Positions 28,843 to 37,231 of a DNA stretch of 64,000 nucleotides are shown here, piece after piece. The position numbers and the translations under genes are program-made. Position 1 is the first letter of the stretch. Each line of letters opens with the position of its first letter. Origin of the DNA: an uncultured bacterium (GTDB lineage Bacteria > Bacillota > Clostridia > Lachnospirales > Lachnospiraceae); the NCBI GenBank assembly GCA_905215405.1, contig CAJMQE010000007.1, forward strand, positions 15,531-79,530, in the 5' to 3' direction. A model generated the notes under the pieces. It ran no database searches, was not told the DNA's origin, and saw nothing but the letters and a program-made list of their open reading frames with translations.

Positions 28843-29403
28843 TTAATTATTTATCATTATACAGAATCGGTGCTGACTATCAGTTCTTTCGAAGACATAT
28901 TGTATGCCGTTATATTCTGTAGCAAATTTACCAGATTCACCTTCACCAGATTCGGTTACGTTTAGTTCGGAAAGTATTTTAGTATAATCTGCATTTTCGT
29001 CTACGGATAAGATGGCAGATGTATCATAAAAATAGGTATATACGCTTGGGTTAGAAATGACTAGCACAGTTGCTAAGTTAGATGCATTTCCATTGTTAAG
29101 TGCTAAATATGCTGAGTCAAAAGCGCCTACAATAGTATAAGATGTAAAATCAAATCCACTGTTCGAGAATGTTCCATTTTCAGTTAAGGTATATGATATT
29201 TTGTTTAGTTTTTTATTGAAATTATTAAGGAAAGTTGTATCTGTAATTTTTGCAATGTCCTCAGTTACAGTTTCGCCAGGAGTGATTGTGGTGGTTGGTT
29301 CTGTTTTGGAAATATCAGAATTACTTTTAACTTGTTTGTTTCCACATGCACTAATACATATAGCAAGTACAGGTAATGCTACTAACAATAGCTTTTTGTT
29401 CAT
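28843..29403 (-). CDS. Lipoprotein of unknown function (first of a pair)
   Basis: A 186-residue predicted lipoprotein: basic start MNKK, hydrophobic stretch, and lipobox ISAC with C20 as lipidation site, so it should be tethered to the outer face of the membrane. The linker KQVKSNSD and a Thr/Glu-rich region follow; the rest is a small soluble domain not recognised. The start is the ATG at 29403 with an upstream GAGGA; the frame is open to 29421. Its first 30 residues and upstream DNA match the neighbouring lipoprotein closely, but the remainder does not. Confidence 0.78.
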   Translation of the reverse strand: MNKKLLLVALPVLAICISACGNKQVKSNSDISKTEPTTTITPGETVTEDIAKITDTTFLNNFNKKLNKISYTLTENGTFSNSGFDFTSYTIVGAFDSAYLALNNGNASNLATVLVISNPSVYTYFYDTSAILSVDENADYTKILSELNVTESGEGESGKFATEYNGIQYVFERTDSQHRFCIMINN

Positions 29404-29466
29404 TTCCATTTCCTCTTTCATATTTAATTTATTTTATTTCTTTTGAGTTATATTTAGAGCGTTCTA

Positions 29467-30024
29467 TTATTCGGTAAAACTTGCTTCCTCTCCATTTGAA
29501 AGAGCAGTGAATGCAGTTTTATATATGTTAGCATTACTAGGTGTTACGGAACCGCTTATTCTTAATAGAACATTTTGATATTGGTAAATATATTGGGCAA
29601 ACATGGATGCTGATTTTGAAAGTGAATCTATGTAATTATATCGTGATGTTGCATCCTCTTCATTGTTAAAAACTTCAATAGTACCACCAACTGGATCAGC
29701 GCCTTCAAATTGTTCATATCTTGAATCAGCAAAGCTTATTTTTGATGTATATTGATTTGGGCGACCAAGGAGATTGTTAAGATCAGTTTCTTCAGTATAC
29801 ACAATTACAGTGCCGATAGGAAATCCAGCATCTTTAAATTCGTTTATTATTTCTTCTGCAGACATTTTTGTAATGTCCTTAGATTTAGTTGCGACAGTTG
29901 AAATTTCTTGTGATGAAGTTGTTTCAATCATGTCTGAATTACTTTTAACCTGTTTTTTTCCACATGCAGTAACACAAATTGCAAGTGCGGAAATTACTAC
30001 TACTAATAATAAATGTTTTTTCAT
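29467..30024 (-). CDS. Lipoprotein of unknown function (second of a pair)
   Basis: A 185-residue predicted lipoprotein with signal MKKHLLLVVVISALAICVTAC and lipidation at C21, followed by KKQVKSNSD, the same linker as its neighbour. The mature part (FKDAGFPIGTVIVYTEETD onward, with EVFNNEEDATSRYNYI) looks like the small fold used by several Firmicute surface lipoproteins to sense or bind ligands, but no family is named. A start at 30030 is also possible; both share AGAGGG. It lies upstream of the first lipoprotein on the same strand, 63 bases away. Confidence 0.78.
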   Translation of the reverse strand: MKKHLLLVVVISALAICVTACGKKQVKSNSDMIETTSSQEISTVATKSKDITKMSAEEIINEFKDAGFPIGTVIVYTEETDLNNLLGRPNQYTSKISFADSRYEQFEGADPVGGTIEVFNNEEDATSRYNYIDSLSKSASMFAQYIYQYQNVLLRISGSVTPSNANIYKTAFTALSNGEEASFTE

Positions 30025-30030
30025 TTTCAT

Positions 30031-30753
30031 ATCCCTCTTTTATTTTATTTATATAATCTCTTTCGAGTTTATATCGTTATTCTTCTATTACATGTAATTT
30101 TGTATCTAAATTGTCCATTGCTTATTCGCAGCAATGGATGCTCCATTTTTGAACGGAAAGCCTCATAGTGCATAAGATAGAAATTACCTATCACACCAAG
30201 AAATATGGTCAAATCAGTATTGTTACTTACATGCTGTGAGTTAGTGATTTTATGATAACTATTGGTAATAACTGATTGTTATAAAATCATAACTTTGTTC
30301 AAAGTTCTGCTTACAATTCACAATATTTTTGCTTTACGATTCATCTGGTTGCTATACAATAGTTGCTAAGTTTCTTAGCGAGTACATATTATTTGCCTGT
30401 TTTTTGCATTAATAGTTCTATTATATTTCCCAAAATTACCATAGTCAATGAAGTTCGCACTACAGGGAATCTGAATAAATGTTTTATCTACAGAATAGTT
30501 ACAGCCATCTTTGGTCAAACAATAAAAAAGCTGTAAGTCTTGCAGTGGGAATAAACTAGTATTTGCGCTATGTTCACGCAGGAAAAACTTCAAAAATTTT
30601 GTGTATTAACTAAAATACAATGAATAAATAGAAAAAATACAAAATACATTGAAATAATCTAATTTTTATCCTATATTTAATCACATATCTATGGTACAAT
30701 AATAAAATATTAGGAAGAAAGTACCATTTCGGAGATGATAAGGAAAAATTAAA
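30031..30753. other. 720-base gene-free AT-rich stretch
   Basis: It holds the promoter region of the minus-strand lipoproteins at its left end and that of the L,D-transpeptidase at its right end (possible -10 TACAAT at 30695). A loose inverted repeat, GATTTTATGATAAC and GTTATAAAATC, lies at about 30247-30293. A minus-strand open frame at 30375-30593 has no ribosome site and no recognisable product. Confidence 0.55.
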
Positions 30754-31710
30754 ATGAAAAGTTTAGTGAACAAAGAGAATCAGAAATATGTGGTAGCCGG
30801 AGTGGCAGCGATACTTGTTATTGGTATCATGGTGCTGATTTTAGGCAGATGTAGTCGAAAAGGACAGACGCAGGAGGAAGGAAAGCAAGATACGCAGGGC
30901 GCAATGCTTACAACAGAAGTACAGACGGAAGAAACAGTAGTGGAAAGCACGCAGGAAACAGATTCACAGGAAGAAAGTACGGAAGAGGTAGCACAAACTG
31001 AACAGGAACAGGATCAGGCCGATGAGCAGGAAATAGCGAAAAATCAGCAGCAAAAATCGGATCAGTCACAGCAGAATAACCAGCAAAATGTGCCGCAGGA
31101 AATTGAACAGGAAGTGTCGGCAGACTGGGTATCAGATCTTTCAGTTGCAGGGAGAACAGCACAGTTGATCATCGTATCGGCGAATGGAAGCAGGGCAGAA
31201 GTGAGCATGCATGAGAAGGATGGAAACGGGGAATGGCAGGAAATTATGTCAGCATCTGGCTATGTTGGATCTCACGGTGTTGGAAATGCATCAGAGTATG
31301 ATACGAAGACACCGACAGGTGTCTATTCTCTGACAAGAGCGTTCGGTGTAAATGGAAATCCAGGATCTGGACTTCCTTATACGCAGGTCGATGATGCAGA
31401 CTACTGGGTGGATGATCCATCTTCCGCATATTATAATCAGTTCGTTTCTACCGATGAAATATCGGCTGACTGGGATTCCGCGGAGCACATCATTGATTAT
31501 CCTACGCAGTACGCTTATGCAATTGCAATCGACTATAATACGCAGTGTACACCGGGAGCTGGTTCAGCAATCTTTTTTCACTGCTCGAATGGAAGTCCAA
31601 CAGCAGGTTGTGTGGCAATTCCACAAAGTAAGATGGTCTATGTCCTGACACATATCAGAAGTGGATGTCTGATCGTCATCGACACACAGGATAATATAGA
31701 GAATTATTAA
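30754..31710 (+). CDS. Membrane-anchored L,D-transpeptidase (YkuD domain)
   Basis: A 318-residue protein with a membrane anchor (about residues 13-31), a 75-residue Glu/Gln/Thr-rich linker, and a C-terminal YkuD domain. The catalytic pattern is H276 in FFHCSNG and C286 in TAGCVAI, ten residues apart; the serine/glycine next to Cys is Ala-Gly here. It probably forms 3-3 crosslinks in peptidoglycan or anchors proteins to it, outside the cell. The linker would place the domain within the wall. Start ATG with a weak AAGGA site. It stands alone. Confidence 0.85.
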   Translation: MKSLVNKENQKYVVAGVAAILVIGIMVLILGRCSRKGQTQEEGKQDTQGAMLTTEVQTEETVVESTQETDSQEESTEEVAQTEQEQDQADEQEIAKNQQQKSDQSQQNNQQNVPQEIEQEVSADWVSDLSVAGRTAQLIIVSANGSRAEVSMHEKDGNGEWQEIMSASGYVGSHGVGNASEYDTKTPTGVYSLTRAFGVNGNPGSGLPYTQVDDADYWVDDPSSAYYNQFVSTDEISADWDSAEHIIDYPTQYAYAIAIDYNTQCTPGAGSAIFFHCSNGSPTAGCVAIPQSKMVYVLTHIRSGCLIVIDTQDNIENY

Positions 31711-31760
31711 GGGGTTAATAGGACTTATATTACGAGTAGTTGAATTGTGGAGTTGAGATT

Positions 31761-32786
31761 ATGGAAGTTAAAAAGTTTGATTTAAAACCATATGCGAGAG
31801 TAATAAATGCCAGTTTGCTTTTGATACATGTTATTTATCTGGCAGCATTTTTTTACAGTGGTATCCGGATCATGATGATCCTTAATATCTTTAGTGTAAC
31901 AACGTATGTATTACTGTTTATAGCAGTAGAACAGGAAAAATCTGTCCTTCAATTGACGGTCACTTATCTGGAGATCGTGATTCACATGAGCTTGGCTACC
32001 ATATTGCTTGAATGGGAATGTTGTTTTCAGCTGTTTTTGATCTCGGCGATTTTGAACATGTACTGTCTGAAGACAAGACTTAGAAGTCTAAAGGCACTTC
32101 CCGTTGCCGTATTGTTGACAATGGTGTACTGTCTCCTTAAGATCGTGACATTTCAGCATTCGCCGTTTTATATATTGCCGGATTCGACCAAACTGCTTTG
32201 CGGCCTTGTAAATACTGTATTTGCATTTTTCTTGATCCTTGGGTATTCGGAATATTATTTTCGCGTAATCCAGTGCCATTTTGATGTCTTGCAGAAACGG
32301 GCAGATGTAGATGAACTGAGCAGCATTTATAACAGGCACAGATTGAATGAAATTCTGGAAGATTGGCACGAGCAGGCACATGATAACTATAGAAATTTTA
32401 GTGTTGCAATACTTGATATTGATGATTTCAAAAAGATAAATGATACCTACGGACACAATTGTGGTGATTATGTCATAAAGAAGATATCCATGATCTTAAA
32501 AGAAAGATGTAGTGATGATATTATTGTAGGACGCTGGGGTGGTGAGGAATTTCTGATCATCCAGAAAAATATCAATAATTTTTATAAGAATTGTTCAGTG
32601 TTAAAACAGCTTCTGCTGGAAATCAGAAGTACAGAATTTATCTGGGAGCAGAAAAAGTTTCATGTGACGGTAACAATCGGTGCAGCCAGGTATGAAACAG
32701 AAGAGACACTGCAGAATATGCTAGAAAAAGCAGATCAAAAACTGTATAACGGAAAAGCAAATGGAAAGAATACAGTTTGTTATTAG
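31761..32786 (+). CDS. Membrane diguanylate cyclase (GGDEF)
   Basis: A 341-residue protein. About six hydrophobic segments fill residues 18-175 and are followed by a GGDEF domain whose active site is GGEEF (260-264). The substrate-binding NRHRL and DIDDFKKINDTYGHNCGD segments are intact, so it should make c-di-GMP from GTP. The RxxD inhibitory site expected five residues before GGEEF is not seen, so product inhibition may be absent. The ATG at 31761 follows GTGGAG; a TTG at 31740 is less likely. The membrane region resembles no named sensor. Confidence 0.88.
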   Translation: MEVKKFDLKPYARVINASLLLIHVIYLAAFFYSGIRIMMILNIFSVTTYVLLFIAVEQEKSVLQLTVTYLEIVIHMSLATILLEWECCFQLFLISAILNMYCLKTRLRSLKALPVAVLLTMVYCLLKIVTFQHSPFYILPDSTKLLCGLVNTVFAFFLILGYSEYYFRVIQCHFDVLQKRADVDELSSIYNRHRLNEILEDWHEQAHDNYRNFSVAILDIDDFKKINDTYGHNCGDYVIKKISMILKERCSDDIIVGRWGGEEFLIIQKNINNFYKNCSVLKQLLLEIRSTEFIWEQKKFHVTVTIGAARYETEETLQNMLEKADQKLYNGKANGKNTVCY

Positions 32787-32940
32787 TGGTGCTAAAAATT
32801 TGGAAATCTGCTATTTTATAGAAATTTCATATCCAGTTTATTGACATCACAAAAAGATTATTATACGTTTATACTATGTTTATTTCCTGACAGGACGATA
32901 TGAGGAAGACATAAATAATTATGGAAAAGTGAGAGAAAAT

Positions 32941-35289
32941 ATGCTGGAGTTAAAGGATATTCGAAAGACATACCATGCGGGAGGCATTGAGACAAAGGCA
33001 CTGGATGGTGTCAGCGTGGCATTCAGGGACAGAGAGTTCGTTGCGATCCTTGGTACAAGTGGATCAGGTAAGACGACCTGCCTGAATGTAATTGGAGGTC
33101 TGGATCATTATGATTCTGGAGACCTGTTACTCAAAGGAAAGAGTACAAAATCTTTTAAAGAAAAAGACTGGGATGCATATCGAAACAATTCGGTAGGATT
33201 TGTATTTCAGAGTTATAACCTGATTTCACATCTGAGTATCATTTCCAATGTGGAAATGGGAATGACGTTGAGTGGTGTCTCAGGAGAGGAAAAGAAGCGC
33301 AGGGCAATCGAAGTGCTTGAAAAAGTTGGTCTGAAAGATCATATTCATAAGAAACCGAATCAGTTATCAGGTGGACAGATGCAGAGGGTCGCAATTGCCC
33401 GTGCACTTGCAAATGATCCTGAAATTCTGTTATGTGATGAACCAACCGGTGCACTTGATAGTGCGACAAGTGTTCAGATCATGGATCTGATCAAAGAGGT
33501 TGCAAAGGACAGACTGGTTATTATGGTAACACATAATCCGGAATTGGCAGAACAGTATGCGGACAGAATTATCCGTTTCGCAGATGGTCATATTATTGAT
33601 GATTCCAATCCATATGAAGAAGTCAGCTCAGATCAGAAATTTGCCTTAAAGAAGACAAGCATGAGTTTTTTGACAGCATTAAATCTTTCTGCGAATAACC
33701 TGCGTACCAAGAAGGGCAGGACCTTTTTGACAGCATTTGCATCCAGTATTGGTATTATTGGAATCGCAGTCATACTGAGTCTATCAACAGGATTCCAGAA
33801 GCAGGTGGATGATTTCCAGTCAGATGCGCTGGGAGAATTTCCAGTTATGATGACGAAGGTATCACAATCGGTATCACAGGAAAAATTATCGGATATGTCG
33901 CAGGAATATCAGGAACGAATGACCGGTAAGAGCGACTATTCGACAGATGAATACTTAAATGTAGTGGATTCTGATTCGGATATAACAACACATATCAATA
34001 ATTTCTCGGATGATTTTCTGGATTACATCCATCAGATATCACCAGATGTATGTACAAGCATTGGATATACCAGACTTGTGAATATGAATCTCGTAAGAAA
34101 GAACGGGGATGATTATCAGTCTGTTACGATCGGTTCTGTGGCAAATCAGTCAAATAGTGCACAGAGTACATCGACAAGTTCTATGGGAATCTCAGTATAT
34201 CCGGAAAGCCTTGCAGAAGGCGATAATTACCTGCAGGATAATTACGATCTGCTCGCAGGTGAATATCCAGCAGATGAAAATGGTGTTGTGCTTGTAGTCA
34301 ACACAAAGAATGAAATTGAAAAATCAGTTCTTGATAATCTTGGATTTTCAGTATCCAAGGGAGACGATGTCGATTTTGATACAATCGTTGGTACAGAATT
34401 TAAAGTGATCTCTAATGACGATTACTATGTGCAGACACCTTTTAATACGTATCTGCCTTCAACAGATTACGAGAGCATGTATAATGCCGATAATTCATTT
34501 ACAATCAAGATTTCAGGTATTGTAAGGGCAAAAGAAGGCGCAAAGATGTCAATGCTCGCATCAGGAATCGCATATAGCGATAATCTGTCAGAAAAGATTA
34601 TTAATCTTGCGGCAGATTCCAAGATCGTTGAGGCACAGAAAAATGCAGATTATAATGTAATGTCTATGGATCCACTTGATGATACAGCAAAGAACAATAT
34701 GATCGCATATCTCGGTGGAGATTCCGTTCCATATATTGTTATGATGTTCCCTAAGAACTTTGATGCAAAAGATCAGATCCTTGATTACCTGGATGAATAT
34801 AATGCAGGAAAATCTACAGATGATGTAATTGTCTACACGGATCTTGCAGGAACAGTATCCAGCATGACATCAGGAATTATGTCAGGAATCACACTTGTTC
34901 TGATTGCATTTGCAGGCATCAGTCTTGTGGTCAGCATGATCATGATCTGTATTATTACCTACACAAGTGTACTTGAAAGACGAAAAGAAATTGGTGTTCT
35001 GAAGGCACTTGGCGCAAGAAAGAAAGATATTACCAGAGTATTCGATGCAGAAACATTTATTCTTGGTATTCTGTCCGGTGTTCTTGGTATTGTGATTGCA
35101 TGGCTTTGTACATTCCCAATCAATGCAGCCATTTATAAAGCGGCAGAACTTGAAAATGTAGCACATCTGCAGTTATCCCATGCGGTAACGCTGATTGTCA
35201 TAAGTACAGTGCTCACAGTACTTGGTGGACATATTCCAGCCAGAATGGCATCAAGAAAAGATGCAGTGGAAGCACTTCGTTCCGAATAA
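32941..35289 (+). CDS. MacB-like ABC transporter, fused ATPase and permease
   Basis: A 782-residue single-chain ABC half-transporter. The N-terminal ATPase has Walker A GTSGSGKTT, signature LSGGQMQRVAIARAL, and Walker B ILLCDEPTGALDS. It is joined to a MacB/FtsX permease: one membrane segment near residue 265, a long extracytoplasmic domain (about 290-640), and three C-terminal segments with the FtsX pattern RRKEIGVLKALGARKKDI. Such type VII ABC proteins move peptides or transmit mechanical signals. No peptide precursor, immunity gene or sensor kinase is adjacent. ATG at 32941 is preferred over GTG at 32929. Confidence 0.88.
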   Translation: MLELKDIRKTYHAGGIETKALDGVSVAFRDREFVAILGTSGSGKTTCLNVIGGLDHYDSGDLLLKGKSTKSFKEKDWDAYRNNSVGFVFQSYNLISHLSIISNVEMGMTLSGVSGEEKKRRAIEVLEKVGLKDHIHKKPNQLSGGQMQRVAIARALANDPEILLCDEPTGALDSATSVQIMDLIKEVAKDRLVIMVTHNPELAEQYADRIIRFADGHIIDDSNPYEEVSSDQKFALKKTSMSFLTALNLSANNLRTKKGRTFLTAFASSIGIIGIAVILSLSTGFQKQVDDFQSDALGEFPVMMTKVSQSVSQEKLSDMSQEYQERMTGKSDYSTDEYLNVVDSDSDITTHINNFSDDFLDYIHQISPDVCTSIGYTRLVNMNLVRKNGDDYQSVTIGSVANQSNSAQSTSTSSMGISVYPESLAEGDNYLQDNYDLLAGEYPADENGVVLVVNTKNEIEKSVLDNLGFSVSKGDDVDFDTIVGTEFKVISNDDYYVQTPFNTYLPSTDYESMYNADNSFTIKISGIVRAKEGAKMSMLASGIAYSDNLSEKIINLAADSKIVEAQKNADYNVMSMDPLDDTAKNNMIAYLGGDSVPYIVMMFPKNFDAKDQILDYLDEYNAGKSTDDVIVYTDLAGTVSSMTSGIMSGITLVLIAFAGISLVVSMIMICIITYTSVLERRKEIGVLKALGARKKDITRVFDAETFILGILSGVLGIVIAWLCTFPINAAIYKAAELENVAHLQLSHAVTLIVISTVLTVLGGHIPARMASRKDAVEALRSE

Positions 35290-35430
35290 GCACTGAATAA
35301 TAAGAAGTAAGAAATAAGAAATAAAAGAAAATAGAAATAAAAAATAAGTAAAAAATTATAAGATATAAGAAATAAGAAACAAAAAGAAGTAACAAGAAGC
35401 AAGTTAAAAATAAGAATATTAAAAAATATA
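35290..35430. repeat. Purine-rich low-complexity tract
   Basis: About 140 bases composed almost only of A, G and T in irregular reiterations of AATAAGAA and AAATAAAA on the plus strand. It separates the ABC transporter from the next promoter and contains no gene. Confidence 0.75.
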
Positions 35431-35451
35431 TACTGTTTTACAGATGGTAAC

Positions 35452-35480
35452 TTGAATAACCTGTCGATTTTGTGTATAAT
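35452..35480 (+). promoter_or_regulatory. Promoter of the anchored low-complexity protein
   Basis: TTGAAT (35452-35457), 17 bases, TATAAT (35475-35480), 52 bases before the start codon. Confidence 0.8.
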
Positions 35481-35531
35481 TTATCCATAAATGGTAAATG
35501 AGGTAGTTTTATTGTTAATGGAGGATAAATT

Positions 35532-36257
35532 ATGAAGAAATTTCTGGACAGAATTAAAAGCCTGTCTGTGAAGCAGTATACTTTTATTGGAATCGGAATT
35601 TTATCGGTTCTCTGTGTGGTATTTGTATCATGGGTATGCATTGCAGTACAGAAGAATCAGAAGGAACTGGATGCAAGTGATAACAGAAAAACTTCATCAA
35701 AAGTTTCCGCAGAAGTGACCAGCGAAGCAGAGACGACAAGTCAGAAAGTAGCACAGCTGGAAACGGGCGAAGAGGAATCTGAGTCACAACAGACAGAAAC
35801 AACATCAGAAAAAGCAAGTGAAAAGCAGACGGAAACAGCTTCTGAAAAAGCGACAACAAGCCGTAAGGAGCAGCAGATGGCAGCGAACAGTGCAAATGAT
35901 TCTGATTCAGGAGATTCTTCAGATGATGCAGAACAGGCGGATAACAGCGCTGGTTCAGGTAACAGTAATAGTAATAGCAGTAATAGTAACAGTAGCAACA
36001 ACAGCAGTGATAATACACCAGCGACAGAGCCGAAAAGACCGAGTGGAACAACGGCATCTGTTTCAGATCCAAGAGGACTGTTAAGCCGTAGCCAGTGGTC
36101 AGCATCAGCAATTGAAGATGCATATCAGGCATATGGGGAAGATGTTTCTGTTGAAACGACATCAGTCAATGGCTATCAGGATAATTTTAACTATACATAT
36201 TATCATGCTTACTATGATAGCAGTTCTGATAGAACGACTGTTCGTTATATTAATTAA
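35532..36257 (+). CDS. Membrane-anchored Ser/Thr/Asn-rich protein of unknown function
   Basis: A 241-residue protein. A basic N-terminus and one membrane segment (about 17-37) are followed by 120 residues of Glu/Ser/Thr/Asn-rich low complexity that include a run of Asn-Ser pairs. The C-terminal 65 residues form a small folded-looking domain beginning DPRGLLSRSQWSASAIEDAY and ending in aromatic and Asp/Ser residues; it is not recognised. The architecture, anchor plus wall-spanning linker plus small domain, parallels the L,D-transpeptidase at 30754. GGAGG precedes the ATG. Confidence 0.72.
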   Translation: MKKFLDRIKSLSVKQYTFIGIGILSVLCVVFVSWVCIAVQKNQKELDASDNRKTSSKVSAEVTSEAETTSQKVAQLETGEEESESQQTETTSEKASEKQTETASEKATTSRKEQQMAANSANDSDSGDSSDDAEQADNSAGSGNSNSNSSNSNSSNNSSDNTPATEPKRPSGTTASVSDPRGLLSRSQWSASAIEDAYQAYGEDVSVETTSVNGYQDNFNYTYYHAYYDSSSDRTTVRYIN

Positions 36258-36320
36258 CGGATAGGTATAGCTTGACGGAAACATATCTGAACGGGAACAG
36301 TTGGTATGAAAAAATGCAAT

Positions 36321-36357
36321 AAAAAATGTGGCTTGAAAGATTCCAGGCCACATTTTT
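36321..36357. terminator. Bidirectional terminator at 36.3 kb
   Basis: AAAATGTGGC and GCCACATTTTT flank a 14-base loop, with A and T runs on both sides. It sits between a plus-strand and a minus-strand gene that converge. Confidence 0.9.
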
Positions 36358-36362
36358 CTATT

Positions 36363-36539
36363 CTAGTAGGTGTATTTAGGATCGTTTTCGTGATCTTTTT
36401 TATACTCATACCTTTCTTTTTCTTCCCGACATGAGAACTGGTGTCTGGAACTGCTGTCAACACCGAACATAAAGTCTGGTGGTACATAGCCAAAGACCTC
36501 ATCACTTTGGGAAACTCCGAAGGAACTTAAATTATCCAT
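36363..36539 (-). CDS. Small 58-residue protein of unknown function
   Basis: A short minus-strand gene. An ATG at 36539 is preceded on that strand by AGGGAGGTG at a good distance, and the frame ends at a shared bidirectional terminator. The protein is hydrophilic, with FGYVPPDFMFGV in the middle and a charged tail rich in Glu, Lys, Arg and Tyr (about residues 35-58); no membrane segment. The frame extends further upstream, but that part reads as hydrophobic noise. Not recognised; the strong ribosome site is the main evidence that it is real. Confidence 0.6.
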   Translation of the reverse strand: MDNLSSFGVSQSDEVFGYVPPDFMFGVDSSSRHQFSCREEKERYEYKKDHENDPKYTY

Positions 36540-36684
36540 AAGGTATTCACCTCCCTGAACAACACTAGTATGTACAAAAAAATGAAAAATATTAGGGTTA
36601 AATGTTGATATTGTTTGAAAATCGGTGTATATTTGAGAGATATTGAATTGGACATAAAATTTAATGACGAAAGGTTGTATACAA

Positions 36685-37182
36685 ATGAATAATATCATTC
36701 TTATAGGGATGCCTGGAGCTGGAAAGAGTACGGTAGGTGTCGTACTGGCGAAAGCACTTGGCTACACATTTCTAGATTCAGATATTGTAATTCAGGAGAC
36801 TTATGACAAGTTATTAAGCCAGATTATTGATGAAAAAGGCGATCAGGGATTTATCCAGGTTGAAAATGATGTGAATAAAAATATCAATGTGGAAAATACT
36901 GTTATTGCAACTGGTGGAAGTGCTGTCTACGGACAGGAAGCTATGGAACATTTCAAAAGTATTGGTACTGTCGTTTATTTGAAAGTACCATTCGAGGAAA
37001 TCGAAAACAGAGTAGGTTCTCTTAAAGACAGAGGCGTTGTATCCAACGGGCTGTCTGGTATTGAGGAAATCTATCAGGACAGAATGAATTTATACGAGAA
37101 GTATGCCGATATAGTAATCAGCGACTGGGATGTACCAATCAAAGATACTGTGGCACAAATTCTAAGTTGTAAAGATTTATAG
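36685..37182 (+). CDS. Shikimate-kinase-like P-loop kinase
   Basis: A 165-residue kinase of the AroK fold. Walker A is GMPGAGKST, the DxD motif is DSD at the base of the substrate site, and ATGGSAVY replaces the canonical GGG loop. The Arg/Glu pair that grips shikimate (usually FRxxE) reads FIQVE here, and the lid-region RxPLY reads RMNLY. It may phosphorylate something other than shikimate. The ATG at 36685 follows GAAAGG; an ATG at 36664 is possible. No aromatic-pathway gene is nearby. Confidence 0.8.
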   Translation: MNNIILIGMPGAGKSTVGVVLAKALGYTFLDSDIVIQETYDKLLSQIIDEKGDQGFIQVENDVNKNINVENTVIATGGSAVYGQEAMEHFKSIGTVVYLKVPFEEIENRVGSLKDRGVVSNGLSGIEEIYQDRMNLYEKYADIVISDWDVPIKDTVAQILSCKDL

Positions 37183-37231
37183 ATTCATATATAATTATTT
37201 GGTTAATCAAACTCAGGAGGATTAAGATAAG

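Noticed and set aside
30375..30593. 72-residue minus-strand protein, possible transposase remnant
   Set aside because: TTG start without a ribosome site, no recognisable transposase motif, and no terminal inverted repeats around it.
28362..30753. Integrated element using tRNA-Thr as attachment site
   Set aside because: The 3' end of the tRNA is not repeated downstream within the window and no integrase is present; only AT-richness and two lipoproteins support it.
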